DNA of 64,000 bases from Dryas octopetala (GCA_963921425.1 OY992837.1:6111896-6175895); one strand, 5' to 3'. Shown: positions 31,469-45,799, counted from the first letter of the stretch. Notes: generated by a model from the letters alone, not told the origin. Program-made: numbers and translations.

Positions 31469-33692
31469 AAAAGGGTTAGGGTTAGAGGTTGTGGTGGCAG
31501 ATCATCAAGTTATATTGGCGTTGATTGGTAGGTGACTTGAGGCTTACGCTATTGTCTTGTACAATGGTGACAAAACAAAGGCTTTACTATGAATTTTAGA
31601 CGTAGGCGATACGAAGTTGTTCTAGAATTAAAAAACAAATTATTGGCTTTGTAAATTAGAAATTTGGTGCAGGAACATTATTGATCCAGGTTAATGGTAC
31701 TTGCCAATTCAATAACAACAAGCTAGTAGTCAACACTGTTGACAGTGTAGAAAGTCAACGTTTGTCAACGTTAGAAGATGGGTCTTCTTGTCAAGAAGCC
31801 CAATTCTGGAACATAATTTAAACCCCAATTCTTTAAATGATTTAATTTATTTAAAGAATGTAGTGATCCAATACTGGAAACATAATATGAAATTATAGAC
31901 CAATTCAAGAGCTGGCAGTTGTATTAGGGGTTAGTGGGTTGGTGGCCAAACCATGTGCACATTGCAAATATATATAACAGAAGTTAAGGATTGCAAAAAT
32001 TAATGTGTTGACATGGGACCATGGAGATTCCTTTGGATGATGGGTCATCTTATTGCATATTCCCTGGGGTCCACACTAGATGCATTTTCATTGGTTGCTG
32101 CTACCTACCACTTATATTGGAGATATTTTTTGCACTAGGGCATCAACTCCCTTTCAACACATGCAACAATGAGGTTAACTATTTTTCTTATAGTGCAAAT
32201 AGAAGCAATCCTAGACATACTCAAGAGTCAAGGCACTGCTAATGTTGCTCTCTCTTACATTATCAATACTTTTCAAGCTTCCTAGGGATGCAAAAGAAGG
32301 GTTCTAAGTTTTTATGTACAGTGATTGTTGTCTAGCAATAAAGACACCTCCAGTTCCTATTTGCTTAGATACGCACCTCCTCTAATCCTATTCCCTCACA
32401 TGTGAATGTTGCCGAAGCACTTTGGAAGAGAGAAGAATCAATTGAATAAACAAGAAAAGATTGTTTGACATTTGTTGCACTAGTCTTTGCCACTTAAAGC
32501 ATCAAAATCAAATGACAACTTGGCAGATTCCTATTGGTCCAACCAATTAAGCTCTAATGCATCATGATAAATTTGATAGCTAAAAGATTTGATTCCAACG
32601 TACCAACTCAAGAATGAAGAATGAAGATGGTTCAACTAATTATTGAGATGCTGCTCCTTTTCCATGTAAAAGAGTTTGCCTACTTTTAGATCTGTGGAGT
32701 CGAGTCAGATCCCAAATGCCACCAATCCCCTCTTTAGATATCTCTTACGCGTCGTTTTCAACATTTCCACAGTACATACGGATTGTCTACTTCTCTCAAT
32801 TATTGACTTATTTAATTTAATCACTACACACATTTTAAACCCTTTTTTTTTAATAAAGATATTAGTATATTACTAGATATTTTATATTTTATATTTTACC
32901 CTTCATTTGTTTTATTTATTCTGTCATCCTGCAATACGTGTCCAAATGCCATGGCAATCGCCTTAACTTGCCTCATTGCATGCGTCTTTAGTTTGCCACT
33001 TCACATGTTACTATTTGTCATTGCCGACATTGCTGACTCGGCAGCTTAAATGCACCATAAATAACTACGTGACCAACAAAATATTCTGTGACCAACAAAA
33101 TTAAGATGCAACTAAACTCTTGAAATTGGCCTAAGTGTAAGAATATGTGAAATAATGATTAGGATTAAACTAAATTTATCATTTAATTTCTTTTTAATGT
33201 AACCAAAGGAATTAATAATTGGCTCTCTCTAAAAAGATTTTGAATTTGCTCACAATAATTAAATTTTACCCGATCTAATTTTTAATTTTTCGTTATTAAA
33301 ATCGTGTATCTTCTTCGCTTTCGCTTGTAATAATTAATTCGGCTCAACCGGCTTTTTAGGATCAAAATGGCCTAGAGACCCGCCCATGTTGACGCGTGTC
33401 ATAGCCCAAAACGTAGCTCATTTTATTTTGCCTACCTAGCTACTAGGCTGCTACAACTAAGGGTTGTTGTTTACCACTTTATTACCAGTGCAGACTTGCA
33501 GTAAGGACCGGGTCAGGTGAATCTAAAAGAATCTATGAGACATGTTTATTATTTTAAGTAAAATTTTAATTAAAAAAAAAAAAAGAACACTCAACTCTAT
33601 ATTTTAATTTTTATGGGGTCGGACTACACACGTAATAACGATTATGAAAACATTATTTTTCCGATTATGATAAGCGAGAGGCCAGCCTCTAA

Positions 33693-34363
33693 GGGCATGT
33701 TTGGTATACCTTATTAGACTCTGGATAAAAATGAATAATCCATATCAGTTGTTTAGTGTCAACTTATATTATTTAATTACCTGACTATGTAAACTAAACT
33801 GGCCTTTTAATGCTCTCCTTACATGACTAACTAATACAACCCACACACCCAGGATTAGATAATACACGCTTATTTATAAAGACTTGGAAAATAAAAACAC
33901 GCTTTTTACGTGAAAACCAACAGACGCTCTTTTCATCTTCTTCTCCCTAGAGTTCTTCTCTGCTATCTTCTCCACAAGTTATTCTCTTCACTATTCTCCA
34001 GGTATCTATCTCTCTCTCTCTCTCATACTCTCTCCAAAAAGGGTTAGTTCATGTACGTTCTCTTGTCCTATAGATCTTGGCAAAAACAAAGAAACAAAAA
34101 TTTCTTGTCATATGAATCTTGCCAAAAATTATATGTGTAATATGAATTTCAATTTTCACTAAATTATCAAAGAATTATAAAAAATAGTCTGATTCGCTGT
34201 TATCTGATAGAGCAGCAAATACAGTATAACTTAGTCAGACTGTTTATCCGGAACCGTATCAAACGTCTGATAATATTCTGGATAAACAGTCAATACTCTA
34301 TGAAATAGATTAATACAATCCAACAAAAATTAGTCAGTACAGTCCGTCGTACCAAACAAACCC
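33693..34363. mobile_element. PIF/Harbinger (Tourist-like) MITE, 671 bp
   Basis: The left end GGGCATGTTTGGTA matches the inward right end GGGTTTGTTTGGTA at 12 of 14 positions. It is flanked by the 3-bp duplication TAA (33690-33692 and 34364-34366). A GGGC/T-TGTTTGG terminus with a TAA/TTA target duplication is characteristic of Tourist-like MITEs of the PIF/Harbinger superfamily. No transposase is encoded. The interior contains a CT-rich stretch near 33930-34030. Confidence 0.85.
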
Positions 34364-34506
34364 TAATTGTAGAAAAAATAATTAATGAAAGCAGCACGTG
34401 GGCCGGGCTCCCCAATTTCCTCGTACGTGTCTCAAAAAAGGAAGTATATATAGGCCGGTAAGTATTACTCAAACAGAACACACCTGAGCATGGCGCATAG
34501 GTGATA

Positions 34507-34509
<3 letters not shown>

Positions 34510-34538
<29 letters not shown>
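34510..34538. repeat. (AT)n microsatellite
   Basis: About 14 AT units, 150 bp right of the Harbinger MITE. Confidence 0.93.
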
Positions 34539-34541
<3 letters not shown>

Positions 34542-35320
34542 AAGGAAGTTGATCAGGGACCTTAATCTGTACTTTAATGATTAAAGAAACAAATTTTTCA
34601 CTTTTGTTTGTGTAAGTGGAAAAAACTGAAGATTCCTAAGCTTCAGTTTCATCCCCCCTTTGAATATTTAAAGATTTTCTGGCTTTTTATGCTTCTATTT
34701 TTTTTCAATTTAAAAATTGACTCAGTGCCTGAAAAGTGTTTTTCCTAATGAGAGTGCACTTACTTTTCCCATTTCCAACCAATCCGCTAAAGATTAATTG
34801 AGAGTTACATAAACGTTAACTTAAATTAAATGATAACACTATGTATACATGGTCATTTTTATATTTTATCATACTCTCTCATCTTGTAAGTTGTCAAATT
34901 GTGAATGGATCGAAATAATCATGTTTGAATGTGCATTTTAGTTTTCGTAATTTAACAAATTATGTTAGATGCATTTACATCATCTATTTGTTTTTACTTG
35001 ACTTTTAATTTTAGTCATATATTTGTTACCAAATAATAAGGGACAGATGAAATATATTCATTTTTTGGGTGAGAATTGAGTTACATAAATTCTTATATTT
35101 ATATTACATAGTTATGATTGAAACAAGTAAAAACAAGATAAGAAGAGAATCTAAATTCATATTGAAAGGATGATTTTTCTCCTGGTTGTTTCGATGCCAT
35201 TCCAAATGATGGTAGCTCTTTTGGCCTTCAGCCTTAATGAAAGTCTATATATAGACCACCCAAAAGAAGATAATTAAAGAGAGAATCTGAATCCATGTTG
35301 GTTAGATATCTGATAAGTGA

Positions 35321-35347
35321 ATATATATATATATATATATATATATA
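35321..35347. repeat. (AT)n microsatellite
   Basis: About 13 AT units in intergenic DNA. Confidence 0.93.
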
Positions 35348-37665
35348 CAAACCACATTATTTTGGATTCAAATTTAGTACACAAATTAAAAATTCTTAGC
35401 ACTACTCATTTATAGCACGCTGCTTATGCTTATTGGAGAATTGATCTAGCTCTCTCTATAAAGGGTTAATTAAACGTTATTTAATTAGGGGGTGACTACA
35501 TATGTGGTGTTCTTTATTATTCATAATTAAGCCTTCCATTATTTCCCTTGCCCAACCGATGTATTGGCTTGCGCTCTGTTTTTGTCTCCAAAAAAGAAAG
35601 CAAAAAGAAAAAAGAAAAATCAGATGGTTTGTATAATAATTGGATGTGAGTATAGAAATTTGCGACAAAAAAAACAGAGGGGTATTAATTATAATTTTAT
35701 GTAGCAAGCATATGAGGAAACTCTGTTGTCAGCAATAGCTTTACACTTAATGGGCCATGAAGCCATTATTGCACACGTGAGACAAAACCAATTATGGATT
35801 AGTTTATACCATATGGTACGCATTAAGGTTAATTAGTTTATAGTAACAAATTAATTAAATAAGCAGAAACTAAGAAAATCATGTGTAATTTTATATGGTA
35901 ATAATTGAAGCAAACCTTGTTCACATGGGGCTTAGTCATTGATGGCCTCTCATTTTATAATGTGCAATACAGAGATCGGTGATGTTTAATTTGTTACATG
36001 AACCCCAACAAAAGTTGAGAAATGAAATCAAATATCCACCACAACAACAAACAAACATTATATAAAAAAAAAAAAAAAAAAGCAGACCCACTTTTGATTG
36101 GTGGGAAGGATATGGATTTCTAGGGTTTTTTTTTTTGGTCGAATGGATTTCTAGGGTTTGGGCAGTGCGGGGAGGTTCCTCATGATATATGATACGACTG
36201 ATACTGATAGCCACACCCACCATTAAAGACAAAAGAGAGGTGTGGACTGGTGGACAAACACTTTCTTCTTTGAGCTTTAATAATAAGGAGAGCAGCTCCA
36301 GCTAGCCAACCACAGTTTTCATCAGCTTGTAGATATGATTTTCATCATATTCAGAAAAATAAAGTGGGTGGGATTTGAGAACTCTTTAAAAGTCCATTCA
36401 ATCAATCAATCCAACAATTTTGTTTTCCTATTTACATTCAAACTAATCATCATATTTGATGGTAGTGCCTGGTGGGTGTTCATCCTTTTCTAGAGAGTAT
36501 TGGGTTTATTAATTTGATGACTATAAGAGACATTTATTAACAATATGGTAATACCAGTTTTCAGAGACAATTAACAATATGGCCACGACAACTCTTGTCG
36601 CAAAAAGCAGTTTCTCTGGCGCGTCCTGATTTTTGCTGCCTATTGTTCTTGCATCAAACAAATTTGGAGGAAAATCCTGTAAGTTTGGGTAATAATTAAG
36701 AGTCATCATCAATACAAATGTATTAGTGACGAAATGGTTTCTTAAGTTGTGGAAAGTTTTGTAAGCTGTTATCGCTTTCAGGCACGAAACCCTCATTCTT
36801 CTTAGATTAAGGGGCGACGAATTTTTACAACGCATGCATGCATATTTCATTTTCAAATATGTTTTTGACAAATTTTTTTTCATAGTGTTGACTTTCGGGA
36901 TTGATATGCACTTGTGCTTTCATATTTGAAGAATTTGTCACTAAAAAACATTCATGTTGTAGTGTATGTTGTTTCATGCGTTCTTTGAAGGATAAGTTGA
37001 ATGAGAAACTGGTATGCAACTGAGCAAAATTCAATCTTGAATTTGTCAATGAATTCCAAGAAAAGTATTCAATCATCTATGATGTTTGATAATTTCCTTC
37101 ATGAAGCCACTAAATTATGCATCTTTTTGTTCCATGATAACATTATCTATAATTAAAGGGTATATATATGCAATAGTCAATGATCATATGGTCTAATGTT
37201 AACACTCAGTCTTTTTTTTATAAGAAGAGATTATGAATTTAAATCTCATAAATGACAGTTAAAAATATAATAATAAAAACAAGGGAGTATATACAATTTA
37301 CATATATATAGACACTTAACCTTTACCTTAAAAAATTGGAGTAGATAATAGAGATGATGTGATTTGAACGTAAATGACTTGTCATATTGTTACTATATAT
37401 AGTTTTAATTTAGTAAGTAATAGTTCTGTCATAATTAACAATTTTTACTAAAATTAAAGGTAAATGTAAATTGTTAAAAACAAAGAGTTATCATTTGTAA
37501 TAGTTAACTTGCTAGTTATTTTGAAATCAAGCCCTTCTTTTAGGTCATCGGCCTAAATTTTCTAGTTATTATAAAAATATATATATATATTAACACTTTT
37601 AATACCAAAAACAAATACAATTCAATGAGCTTATACTATTATATAAAATGGTTACTATCTAAGTA

Positions 37666-37722
37666 GATTAGAATCAAACTCTTGTTGTAGGGGTAAGTGA
37701 TAAGTGCTCTACCATTGAAATA
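37666..37722 (-). repeat. tRNA-like (SINE-type) fragment
   Basis: The minus strand reads TATTTCAATGGTAGAGCAC (A-box-like), then 20 bp later GAGTTTGATTCTAATC (B-box-like). The order matches a tRNA-derived pol III promoter, but no full tRNA fold is seen. Confidence 0.35.
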
Positions 37723-38504
37723 TCAACTTTTTTAATGTAAAGGAAATGGTGGTATGTAAATGCTTCTCTTTTTATTTTTGTCAATTAGTGGTATGTAAAT
37801 ATAAAATGGTTGAACAGTAGCATAAAAAGGAAATTGAAGCATTCAATTTAAATTCAATTGATAATAAGAAAAGAGGTACAAGACTATAATTTTTCAATAT
37901 ATGATAACACACTCCATAATTTCACATTTCTTAGGTGACGTAGAGCACATGTTGTCACTCAACTTAAAATATATGAGTGAAATTACTCTGTTATCATAAA
38001 TGAAATTAAAGCATCTAACATAAAAAATAAAGCCAATTAGCGATAGAAAAAAGAACACCCAAAACCCTTGTAAATTTACACAAAATTATAATTTTCCAAT
38101 ACCAAATAACACACTTGACATTGTGATAGATATACAATACAAGGTCCACAGCATTTAGTATGACATTGAGTCATAAACTCATAATGGAATGAGAAATGGT
38201 AGATTCACAAATTCACAATCCAAAAAGCGCACACCGTCACGGCGCTAACGGTAACCCCAATGGGTGACATCTAGTGTGGGCTTTAACCCACCACACCTTT
38301 TCTCTTCTCTCTTTATAACGAGACGCGTCCACACGACTCTGATTTCTCTTCCTACTCTCAAAGTCATACCCCCAAATCTGTCTATCTAATCTAATTAACC
38401 CTCAATCTCAACTCTCACTCTCTCTGTCTCTGTAATTTTTGGACCCAAACAAAAAAACAAAATAGAAAATCGAATAAAAATTGGATTATTTGGGAAAAAG
38501 AAAC

Positions 38505-40678
38505 ATGGTAGTTGATGATATGCTGGAGATGAGCATCATGGTCGCCTCTGGAGGTCCCTCTTGCTTCCGCTTCCCCGATGCTTATCCCAAAAGGTAATCT
38601 CTTTCAAGATCTCCCTTCAATTTTCTTCTCTCTCCGTCTTTAGATTTTTTTTTCTTTTTCTTTTTAAGTTCGTTTTGGATAAAATTTTGTTTTTATGGAT
38701 TTGATGGTTTTGATTCAGTGTCTCCCACCTGGATTTGGAGGAATTCAGGAGATTCCTCTTGGGCTAGGGTTAGACATAGTCTTCCTATAGCGTTTTAGAA
38801 ATCTCTTTCTCTCTCTCCATAGGTAGAGATTGAAGAGATTTATATATATATAGATATTTTATAAACTAGATACCATCATTTCTTCTTATTGATCTTTCTC
38901 TCTTTCATCTCCTTTAGAAATTTTGGTTCTTTTTGTATTTTATTTATTGGGGTTATTTAACCTTGTTTTACTGTATTGAATATTTGATGTGGGTGTGTGA
39001 GGAATTTGTTATCTGATTGATAAATCTAGGGTTTTGATGGAGGGGAGATATAGTGGGGATTGATATGATGAAGGTGTTTATAAGGTTATTTTCTTGAATT
39101 GTTTTTGGGAAATGGCAATATTCAATCCACCAGCAACAATACCCACCCAGGAGTCGTTCAGCTGAAATGGGAGATTCTCTCCTCACAGCCCTGTCAATGG
39201 AGAATCATCACCCATCCACGCTCTTGTCCATGGATTCCAGTGCCTCCTCTCACGACGAATTGGATTTGGAGATGAATCGGCAAATCATACTTTCCCGTCC
39301 CCCCGATATCAATTTGCCCCTGTCAGCCGAGCGCAGCCCACCTCCACCGTCATGGAATTCGGACCCATGTGATATTCTAGATGTTGGCCTTGGTCCACAG
39401 GTTTACGAGACTGAGAGTTTACTTACGATCCCCAAGGTTGGAAGGAAATGCGCCAAGCGGATAGACAGCATATGGGGTGCTTGGTTTTTCTTCAGTTTTT
39501 ACTTCAAGCCTGCTTTGAATGAGAAATCAAAGGCCAAAATTATCCGGGACAGTAATGGGGTTTCTGGGTTTGAGAAATCTGATCTCAAGCTTGATGTTTT
39601 CATGGTTCAGCATGACATGGAGAACATGTACATGTGGGTTTTCAAGGAGAGGCCTGAGAATGCGCTGGGTAAGATGCAGCTAAGGAGTTACATGAATGGG
39701 CATTCCCGCCAAGGGGAGCGTCCCTTTCCGTTTAGTGTTGACAAGGGCTTTGTCCGATCTCACAGGATGCAACGGAAGCACTATAGGGGTCTTTCAAATC
39801 CCCAGTGTGTACATGGGATTGAGCTTGTTCGAGCGCCTAATCTCATGGGTCTTGATGAGGAAGAGCGTAAGAGGTGGGTGGAACTGACTGGAAGGGACAT
39901 GAACTTCACAATTCCTATGGAAGCAGGTGATTTTAGTTCATGGAGAAACCTTCCAAATACAGATTTTGAGCTTGAGAGGCCACCTCCTCCAATAAAGAGT
40001 GCTACCAATGCCCATGCAAAGAAACTGCTGAATGGATCTGGGCTGAATTTGTCTACCCAGCCATCTAACAACAACAATTCAGATGGAAATGGAATGGACC
40101 TATCTCCCAGCAGTAAGAGGAGGAAGGAATTTTTCCCACATGGGAATGACGACGATTGCTACTTGGCTGTTAATCCTCCGTCTGATCGAATCCCAGATAT
40201 GGAAATCCACCCAAATGAATTGCAGTGGACGAACCACTTCAGTGGTGTAATGAAGAACGTTTATGGGCCTGTTACAGCTGCAAAAACAATCTATGAGGAT
40301 GATGTAGGTTATTTGATCATTATCAGCTTACCCTTTGTGGATCTTCAAAGGGTGAAAGTTTCATGGAGGAATACTCTTACTCATGGAATCATTAAGGTAT
40401 CTTGTACGAGCACATCTCGCATGCCATTCATTAAGAGACATGACCGGACTTTCAGGCTTACAGATCCATCCTCTGAGCACTGTCCTCCAGGAGAGTTTGT
40501 TAGAGAAATCCCGCTGTCCACCCGTATTCCTGAAGACGCTAACATAGAAGCTTATTACGATGGGCCAGGATCTGTGCTCGAGATTATGGTTCCAAAACTC
40601 CGTGTTGGGCCAGAAGAGCATGAGGTTCGTGTTTGCCTTCGCCCTCACCTTGGAGGCAATGATCTTATGTTGACTTGA
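38505..40678 (+). CDS. SLT1: SLT1-like protein, HSP20-like domain (two exons, 538 aa)
   Basis: Exon 1 (38505-38593) begins MVVDDMLEMSIM, and exon 2 (39151-40678) joins through AG/G to give PKRSRSAEMGDS. The reading frame continues from exon 2 upstream through the junction, which supports the long start; initiation at 39167 (MGDS) or 39197 (MENHHP) is possible. The body matches the plant SLT1 (sodium- and lithium-tolerant 1) family. The N-terminal half carries conserved blocks such as CAKRIDSIWGAWFFFSFYFK, VFMVQHDMENMYMWVFKERP and RQGERPFPFSVDKGFVRSH. A basic patch SKRRKE lies in the middle, and a C-terminal HSP20-like beta-sandwich runs from about residue 395 (EDDVGYLIIISLPFVDLQRV) to the end (GPEEHEVRVCLRPHLGGNDL). 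Tobacco and Arabidopsis SLT1 were linked to Na/Li tolerance; the molecular activity is unclear. Confidence 0.88.
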
Positions 40679-43076
40679 GATAGGCATTTATAGAGAATTG
40701 TAAGGGTTCTTGTCATGGTTGGTGCATCATTGTTTTACTAACGTTGTACCATAAAGTGTATTTTATGGCAAATGAAAAAAATGTGCGTCTCACATTTTTC
40801 TTTTCTGTTTTTGCTCTAATCTATGCATCTGGTTAGCTTAACTGTCGTTATTCTTGATTTATACACACACATAAATACATACATACATACATATGCTAAA
40901 AATTATCGATTCATATATGATCCCAGTAATTGGATTGTGGTTTAATTGGCTTGGATATGATTTTGTTGTCCGCTTTTTTGTAAATGGTTTATGGTAGTAT
41001 TGTATCATGTATGAGTCATGTAATCCTGGGATGAACACCTTATATGGCAAAGTATCATGTGCTGTAAAACTGTGTCAGATGGTCTCCTTTTAAATGGATA
41101 GGTTGAACTCTTACTCTGCCATTAGAATACCCAATTGTAGACAGCCAATGTGAACATCTGGCTTCAACTATAGTGTGGTTGCATGAACTGATCCTCTTGT
41201 GAAAGTTAAAGGTGCCAATCAGCAAAGAAATCTGCATTGCTTGTTGCTCGCCATCAGTTAACTTGAGGAACTCACACAGGCAGAGTCCCTAGAGTGGTGT
41301 CAGTAGTCAACAATCTCTTCATATTGTGCCCTGGTTTTGGAAAAATGTAGTTTGCAAGTTGAAGGACTGGCTTATGCAACATTATCTAGTAATCAAAATT
41401 CACAGGCTGAGTAGCTGTTGCCAACAAAATGACAAATACACATAGGATAGTACAGTCAACAGTTTGATAAACTATGTTATTTTAGTTGTCAATTATGTAA
41501 AAGAATTCTAGTAAGTCTTTGTAGAATTGGTATTCTCCTTGTTTGTTTAATACAGCTGATGAAGACTTGAAGTCTTGAAGCTGGACACGTGTTACAGTTA
41601 GATGCTATTGCTATTATTGTTGATCAATTATGTCTTCAACGTCTTGTTTGTGTTGGCTGAATCTGCCTTATTTAAATAATGGCTGTCACCACCACCCACC
41701 CACCTTTTTAAGTAGAGTCGGATCTTTAAGTGGAAGGTCTTAGGCTTTTAAATTGACCCACACCAGTAACGAGTGTAGTGGGATTTGAAAGCGTAAAAGC
41801 CACATATCTCTTGACTCTGTGTGTGGCCAATTAGTTTGCATTTAATTCGAATAAAAATTGTGGTAGCCATAATCCATACTCGGGAAAAATATCTAGTTGG
41901 TTTTTAATTTTACAGTCTGAGCTGGTAATTGGGAATGTCAAAAGAGAAAAAGATATTTGAGGAAGGCGACAGGATACAAGAGTTTGATTCATTGGGCATT
42001 CCTAAAAGATGTAGCCACTAGCCATGGCCCATGTAGGTTGTGCTAAAAAGCCTAAAATCACTTTATTCAATAGAAGCAGAAGAGCTTGCTCGTTTCTTAA
42101 ATTTTGAATATCAAATAATATAGTGGAGTGAAAAATGACCTTAATTATGAAGAAAACAAAATACTATCAAACAAGTTGGTGTTTAATTTGCAATTCATTT
42201 TAGTGTCGGTATTAGTAAAGGATGATTTCTTCCCACTAGATATTTAAGTATGTAATGATGTCAGACCCTAAATTATGAATGTCTAGATATTTAGCAATTC
42301 TCTTCTAGTTTACGGCACACACGTATTGCATCAATGTGACTTGGAGGTATGGGTATGTACAGGACTTGGGCGTTGAGGTCAAGGATAGCGTCTGTTCTGC
42401 TTGCCTCACACCATTGTTTGCAAAATTCCAACTTTCAAGTCAATTTTTGTGTGCTTTTTCCAATTTTCCGCGATCATTATATCCACACACACCAACGCTT
42501 TGATTGACATGAGGATGTGCCACCAGGTTCATTGAAAAATTCAACTGCTTTTATAGCTTATCTGATGGAACTGTAACCCATATTCTTGTGTGGAGAACAA
42601 GGCCCCCCCAAATAGAAAAAGGGATCTTAACTAATGGGCCCGTGTGCTCTGCCCTCAGTCCACTAACCATTTTATTTCTTTTTTGGCTTGGACAGAATAA
42701 AAAAGTTAAGTCTTAAGCACCACACCCTAATGCCAAGCATGTCTCAACCAATATTTTAATATTTCGTTTGTATTTTGCAAAATGTTTTAAAACAGCACTT
42801 GCCGACCAACCCAATAATCAAAGTAGAAAACACTAAATAAAGACTATGATTAGTTAATCACCCACACAAAACATAAGTAAAGCTTTAGATGGTCCAAAAA
42901 ATATAATCTTTTTTCCCAGGGAAAAAAATACCATGATGTTCTATATAAGATCCGCAAAATAAAAAGATGACATTAAAAAAGACTTAATAATAGCTTTGAT
43001 GATAAAGCTCAAAGCCCAAATGAAAAACCATATTTAAGTTCCAAAACAATTAAAATCCGAAAGCATAAAAGAGAAT
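40679..43076. other. Intergenic region between convergent SLT1-like and HSC70 genes
   Basis: Begins with the SLT1-like 3' UTR and ends with the HSC70 3' UTR (on the minus strand). No gene, MITE or tRNA is seen. An ATAC repeat lies at about 40864-40892. Confidence 0.55.
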
Positions 43077-44521
43077 TTAGTCGACCTCCTCGATCTTAGG
43101 GCCGGGACCGGTTGCACCAGGAGGAGCATCATCATCAACAGGGCCAGCACCGTCAGCACCAGCGCCCTGGTACATCTTTGCGATGATTGGGTTGCAGATG
43201 CTCTCCAGCTCCTTCATCTTGTCCTCGAACTCATCGGCCTCTGCGAGCTGGTTGGTGTCTAGCCACTGGATTGCAGCCTCAATGGCGTCCTCGATCTTCT
43301 TCTTGTCAGCTGGGGGGAGCTTGGCGCCAATCTTCTCGTCCTTTATTGTATTCCTCATGTTGTAGGCGTAGTTCTCCAAAGCGTTCTTGGCCTCAACCTT
43401 CTTCTTGTGCTCTTCGTCCTCGGACTTGTACTTCTCAGCCTCCTGAACCATCTTCTCGATCTCCTCCTTTGAGAGTCTTCCCTTGTCGTTGGTGATGGTG
43501 ATCTTGTTCTTCTGGCCGGTGGTCTTGTCCTCAGCTGACACGTTCAAGATACCATTGGCATCAATGTCAAAGCAGACTGTGATCTGGGGAACACCTCTTG
43601 GGGCAGGAGGGATGCCAGACAGCTCGAATTTCCCGAGCAAGTTGTTGTCGCGGGTTCTTGTTCTTTCACCTTCGTAGACCTGGATCAACACACCGGGCTG
43701 GTTGTCGGAGTAGGTGGAGAAGACCTGCTCTTTCTTTGTTGGGATGGTGGTGTTTCTGGGAATCAACACAGTCATGACACCCCCAGCGGTTTCCAAACCA
43801 AGGGAGAGAGGGGTGACATCCAATAGAAGCAAGTCCTGGACCTTCTCGTTGCCCTCACCACTGAGAATAGCAGCCTGGACTGCAGCACCATAAGCAACAG
43901 CCTCGTCCGGGTTAATGCTCTTGCAGAGCTCCTTTCCATTGAAGAAGTCCTGGAGAAGCTGCTGGACCTTGGGAATTCTAGTAGACCCACCAACAAGCAC
44001 AACATCGTGGACAGTGCTCTTGTCCATCTTGGCATCCCTCAAACACTTCTCAACTGGCTCCATACACTTCCTGAAGAGATCCATGTTGAGCTCCTCAAAT
44101 CTGGCACGGGTGATGGTGGAGTAGAAATCAATACCCTCATACAAGGAATCGATTTCAATGGTGGTCTGAGCAGTGGAAGAGAGGGTTCTCTTTGCTCTCT
44201 CACATGAAGTCCTCAACCTCCTAAGAGCTCTAGGGTTGCCACTGATATCCTTCTTGTTCTTCCTCTTAAACTCCTGAACAAAGTGGTTCACCATTCTGTT
44301 GTCAAAATCTTCACCTCCAAGATGGGTGTCACCAGCTGTGGCCTTGACCTCAAAAATACCCTCCTCAATAGTCAGAAGAGACACATCAAAAGTACCACCA
44401 CCAAGGTCGAAGATCAAGACATTCTTCTCACCAACACTGGTTGCCTTCTTGTCAAGACCATAAGCAATGGCAGCTGCTGTTGGCTCGTTGATGATACGCA
44501 AGACATTGATACCAGCAATGA

Positions 44522-44552
<31 letters not shown>

Positions 44553-45654
44553 ATCGTTGAAGTAAGCAGGGACAGTGACCACAGCGTTCTTGATTGTGGA
44601 GCCAAGGTAGGCCTCTGCAATCTCACGCATCTTGATTAAGACCATGGAAGAGATCTCTTCGGCGGCGAATTGCTTCTCTTCGCCCTTGTATACGACTCCA
44701 ATCATGGGCTTGTCACCAGGCCCAGGAGTGACCTTGAACGGCCACAACTTCATGTCGCTCTGAACAGAGGCGTCAGAGAATCTACGGCCAATCAATCTCT
44801 TGGCATCTGCAATATACAGTAAGATACCATAAATTGGAAAATCACGATTCACTTAATATCAATTAAATCAATTCATAATAAGTTTTTTTTCACAAATGCC
44901 TAGTCCTCATTTTAGATTTCACATAACAATGTTATAACAATAATGCATAGAATTCAATCTAAAAACAACTGTGACTTGTTTGTGCTTTGTTGATATAAGA
45001 ATAAGGGACAAGTTGCACTTAAAATACTTAATCTACCATCTAACAACAATCGTGTTTAATTAATTATATAGTTTATCTGATATATCTATAATCATCGAAT
45101 TAAGCTGAGTACTAAACAGAAAAATTAAGATGTAATAAATTTGGTCTAGCAGATCTAGGCAGATTCCAAAAAAATTTTCAAATACAGGATTGAAAAGACT
45201 TAGATGTAGACCTAATCAAAGTCATAATCACAAACAAGTAATTGTTGCAGATCTAGAAAAGGAGCTAGTTAACAGAAATACAACATCACACAGCCAATGA
45301 ACAGCAATCAATTTAATCGCACGCAGAGATTTACAAGCATACTAAGTCACTGCAAGCTAGATCTAGAAACTAGTAATAGCATAAATACAGATCTACAAGC
45401 TACTGAAAGATAAACAAGCGAGGAGGAGCTCAGATCTTACCGAAGACGGTGTTGATGGGGTTCATCGCAACCTGGTTCTTAGCAGCATCTCCGATCAACC
45501 TCTCGGTGTCGGTGAAGGCGACGTAAGACGGCGTCGTTCGGTTTCCTTGGTCGTTGGCGATGATCTCAACGCGGTCGTGTTGCCAAACACCGACGCAAGA
45601 ATAGGTGGTGCCGAGATCGATACCGATAGCCGGTCCCTCTCCTTTGCCTGCCAT
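43077..45654 (-). CDS. HSC70: Cytosolic heat shock cognate protein 70 (two exons, 647 aa)
   Basis: Exon 1 (45654-45441) and exon 2 (44806-43077) join in phase 1 within the codon for Asp at NTVFD/AKRLIG, the conserved intron position of plant HSP70 genes; the intron is 634 bp. The ATPase domain (about 1-385) shows the three family signatures [22 protein letters not shown] and [15 protein letters not shown]. The substrate-binding domain follows, with a helical lid, and the tail is [10 protein letters not shown]. The C-terminal EEVD marks a cytosolic/nuclear HSP70 that binds TPR co-chaperones, as opposed to BiP (HDEL) or organellar forms. Length equals the usual 645-650 residues. It folds new proteins and protects them under heat stress. 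A perfect heat-shock element upstream suggests heat induction on top of basal expression. Confidence 0.97.
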
Positions 45655-45773
45655 TGTTTGCGGCTAGGGTTTTGTCGACGAAGATTATCAACAAAAAAGA
45701 GACGGAAGGGGAAGAGAGAAAATATTGGCCGCTAGGGTTTGTGTTAAGTGAGGAGGGGAAGATAATCGAGTGG

Positions 45774-45781
45774 TTTTTATA
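45774..45781 (-). promoter_or_regulatory. TATA box of the HSC70 gene
   Basis: Reads TATAAAAA on the minus strand, 120 bp upstream of the start codon, which predicts a leader of about 90 nt. Confidence 0.7.
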
Positions 45782-45799
45782 GAGTTAGGGGCGGTTGGG

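Larger units (their letters stand above)
31464..38504. other. Large intergenic region, about 7 kb
   Basis: AT-rich DNA with no convincing gene. It contains a Harbinger-type MITE (33693-34363), two TA microsatellites, a tRNA-like fragment (37666-37722) and many homopolymer runs. The last 200 bp are the promoter and leader of the SLT1-like gene, with a CT-rich leader at about 38340-38430. Confidence 0.5.

Noticed and set aside
43183-44639. Several plus-strand ORFs across the HSC70 exon
   Set aside because: Antisense shadows caused by codon bias of the HSC70 gene.
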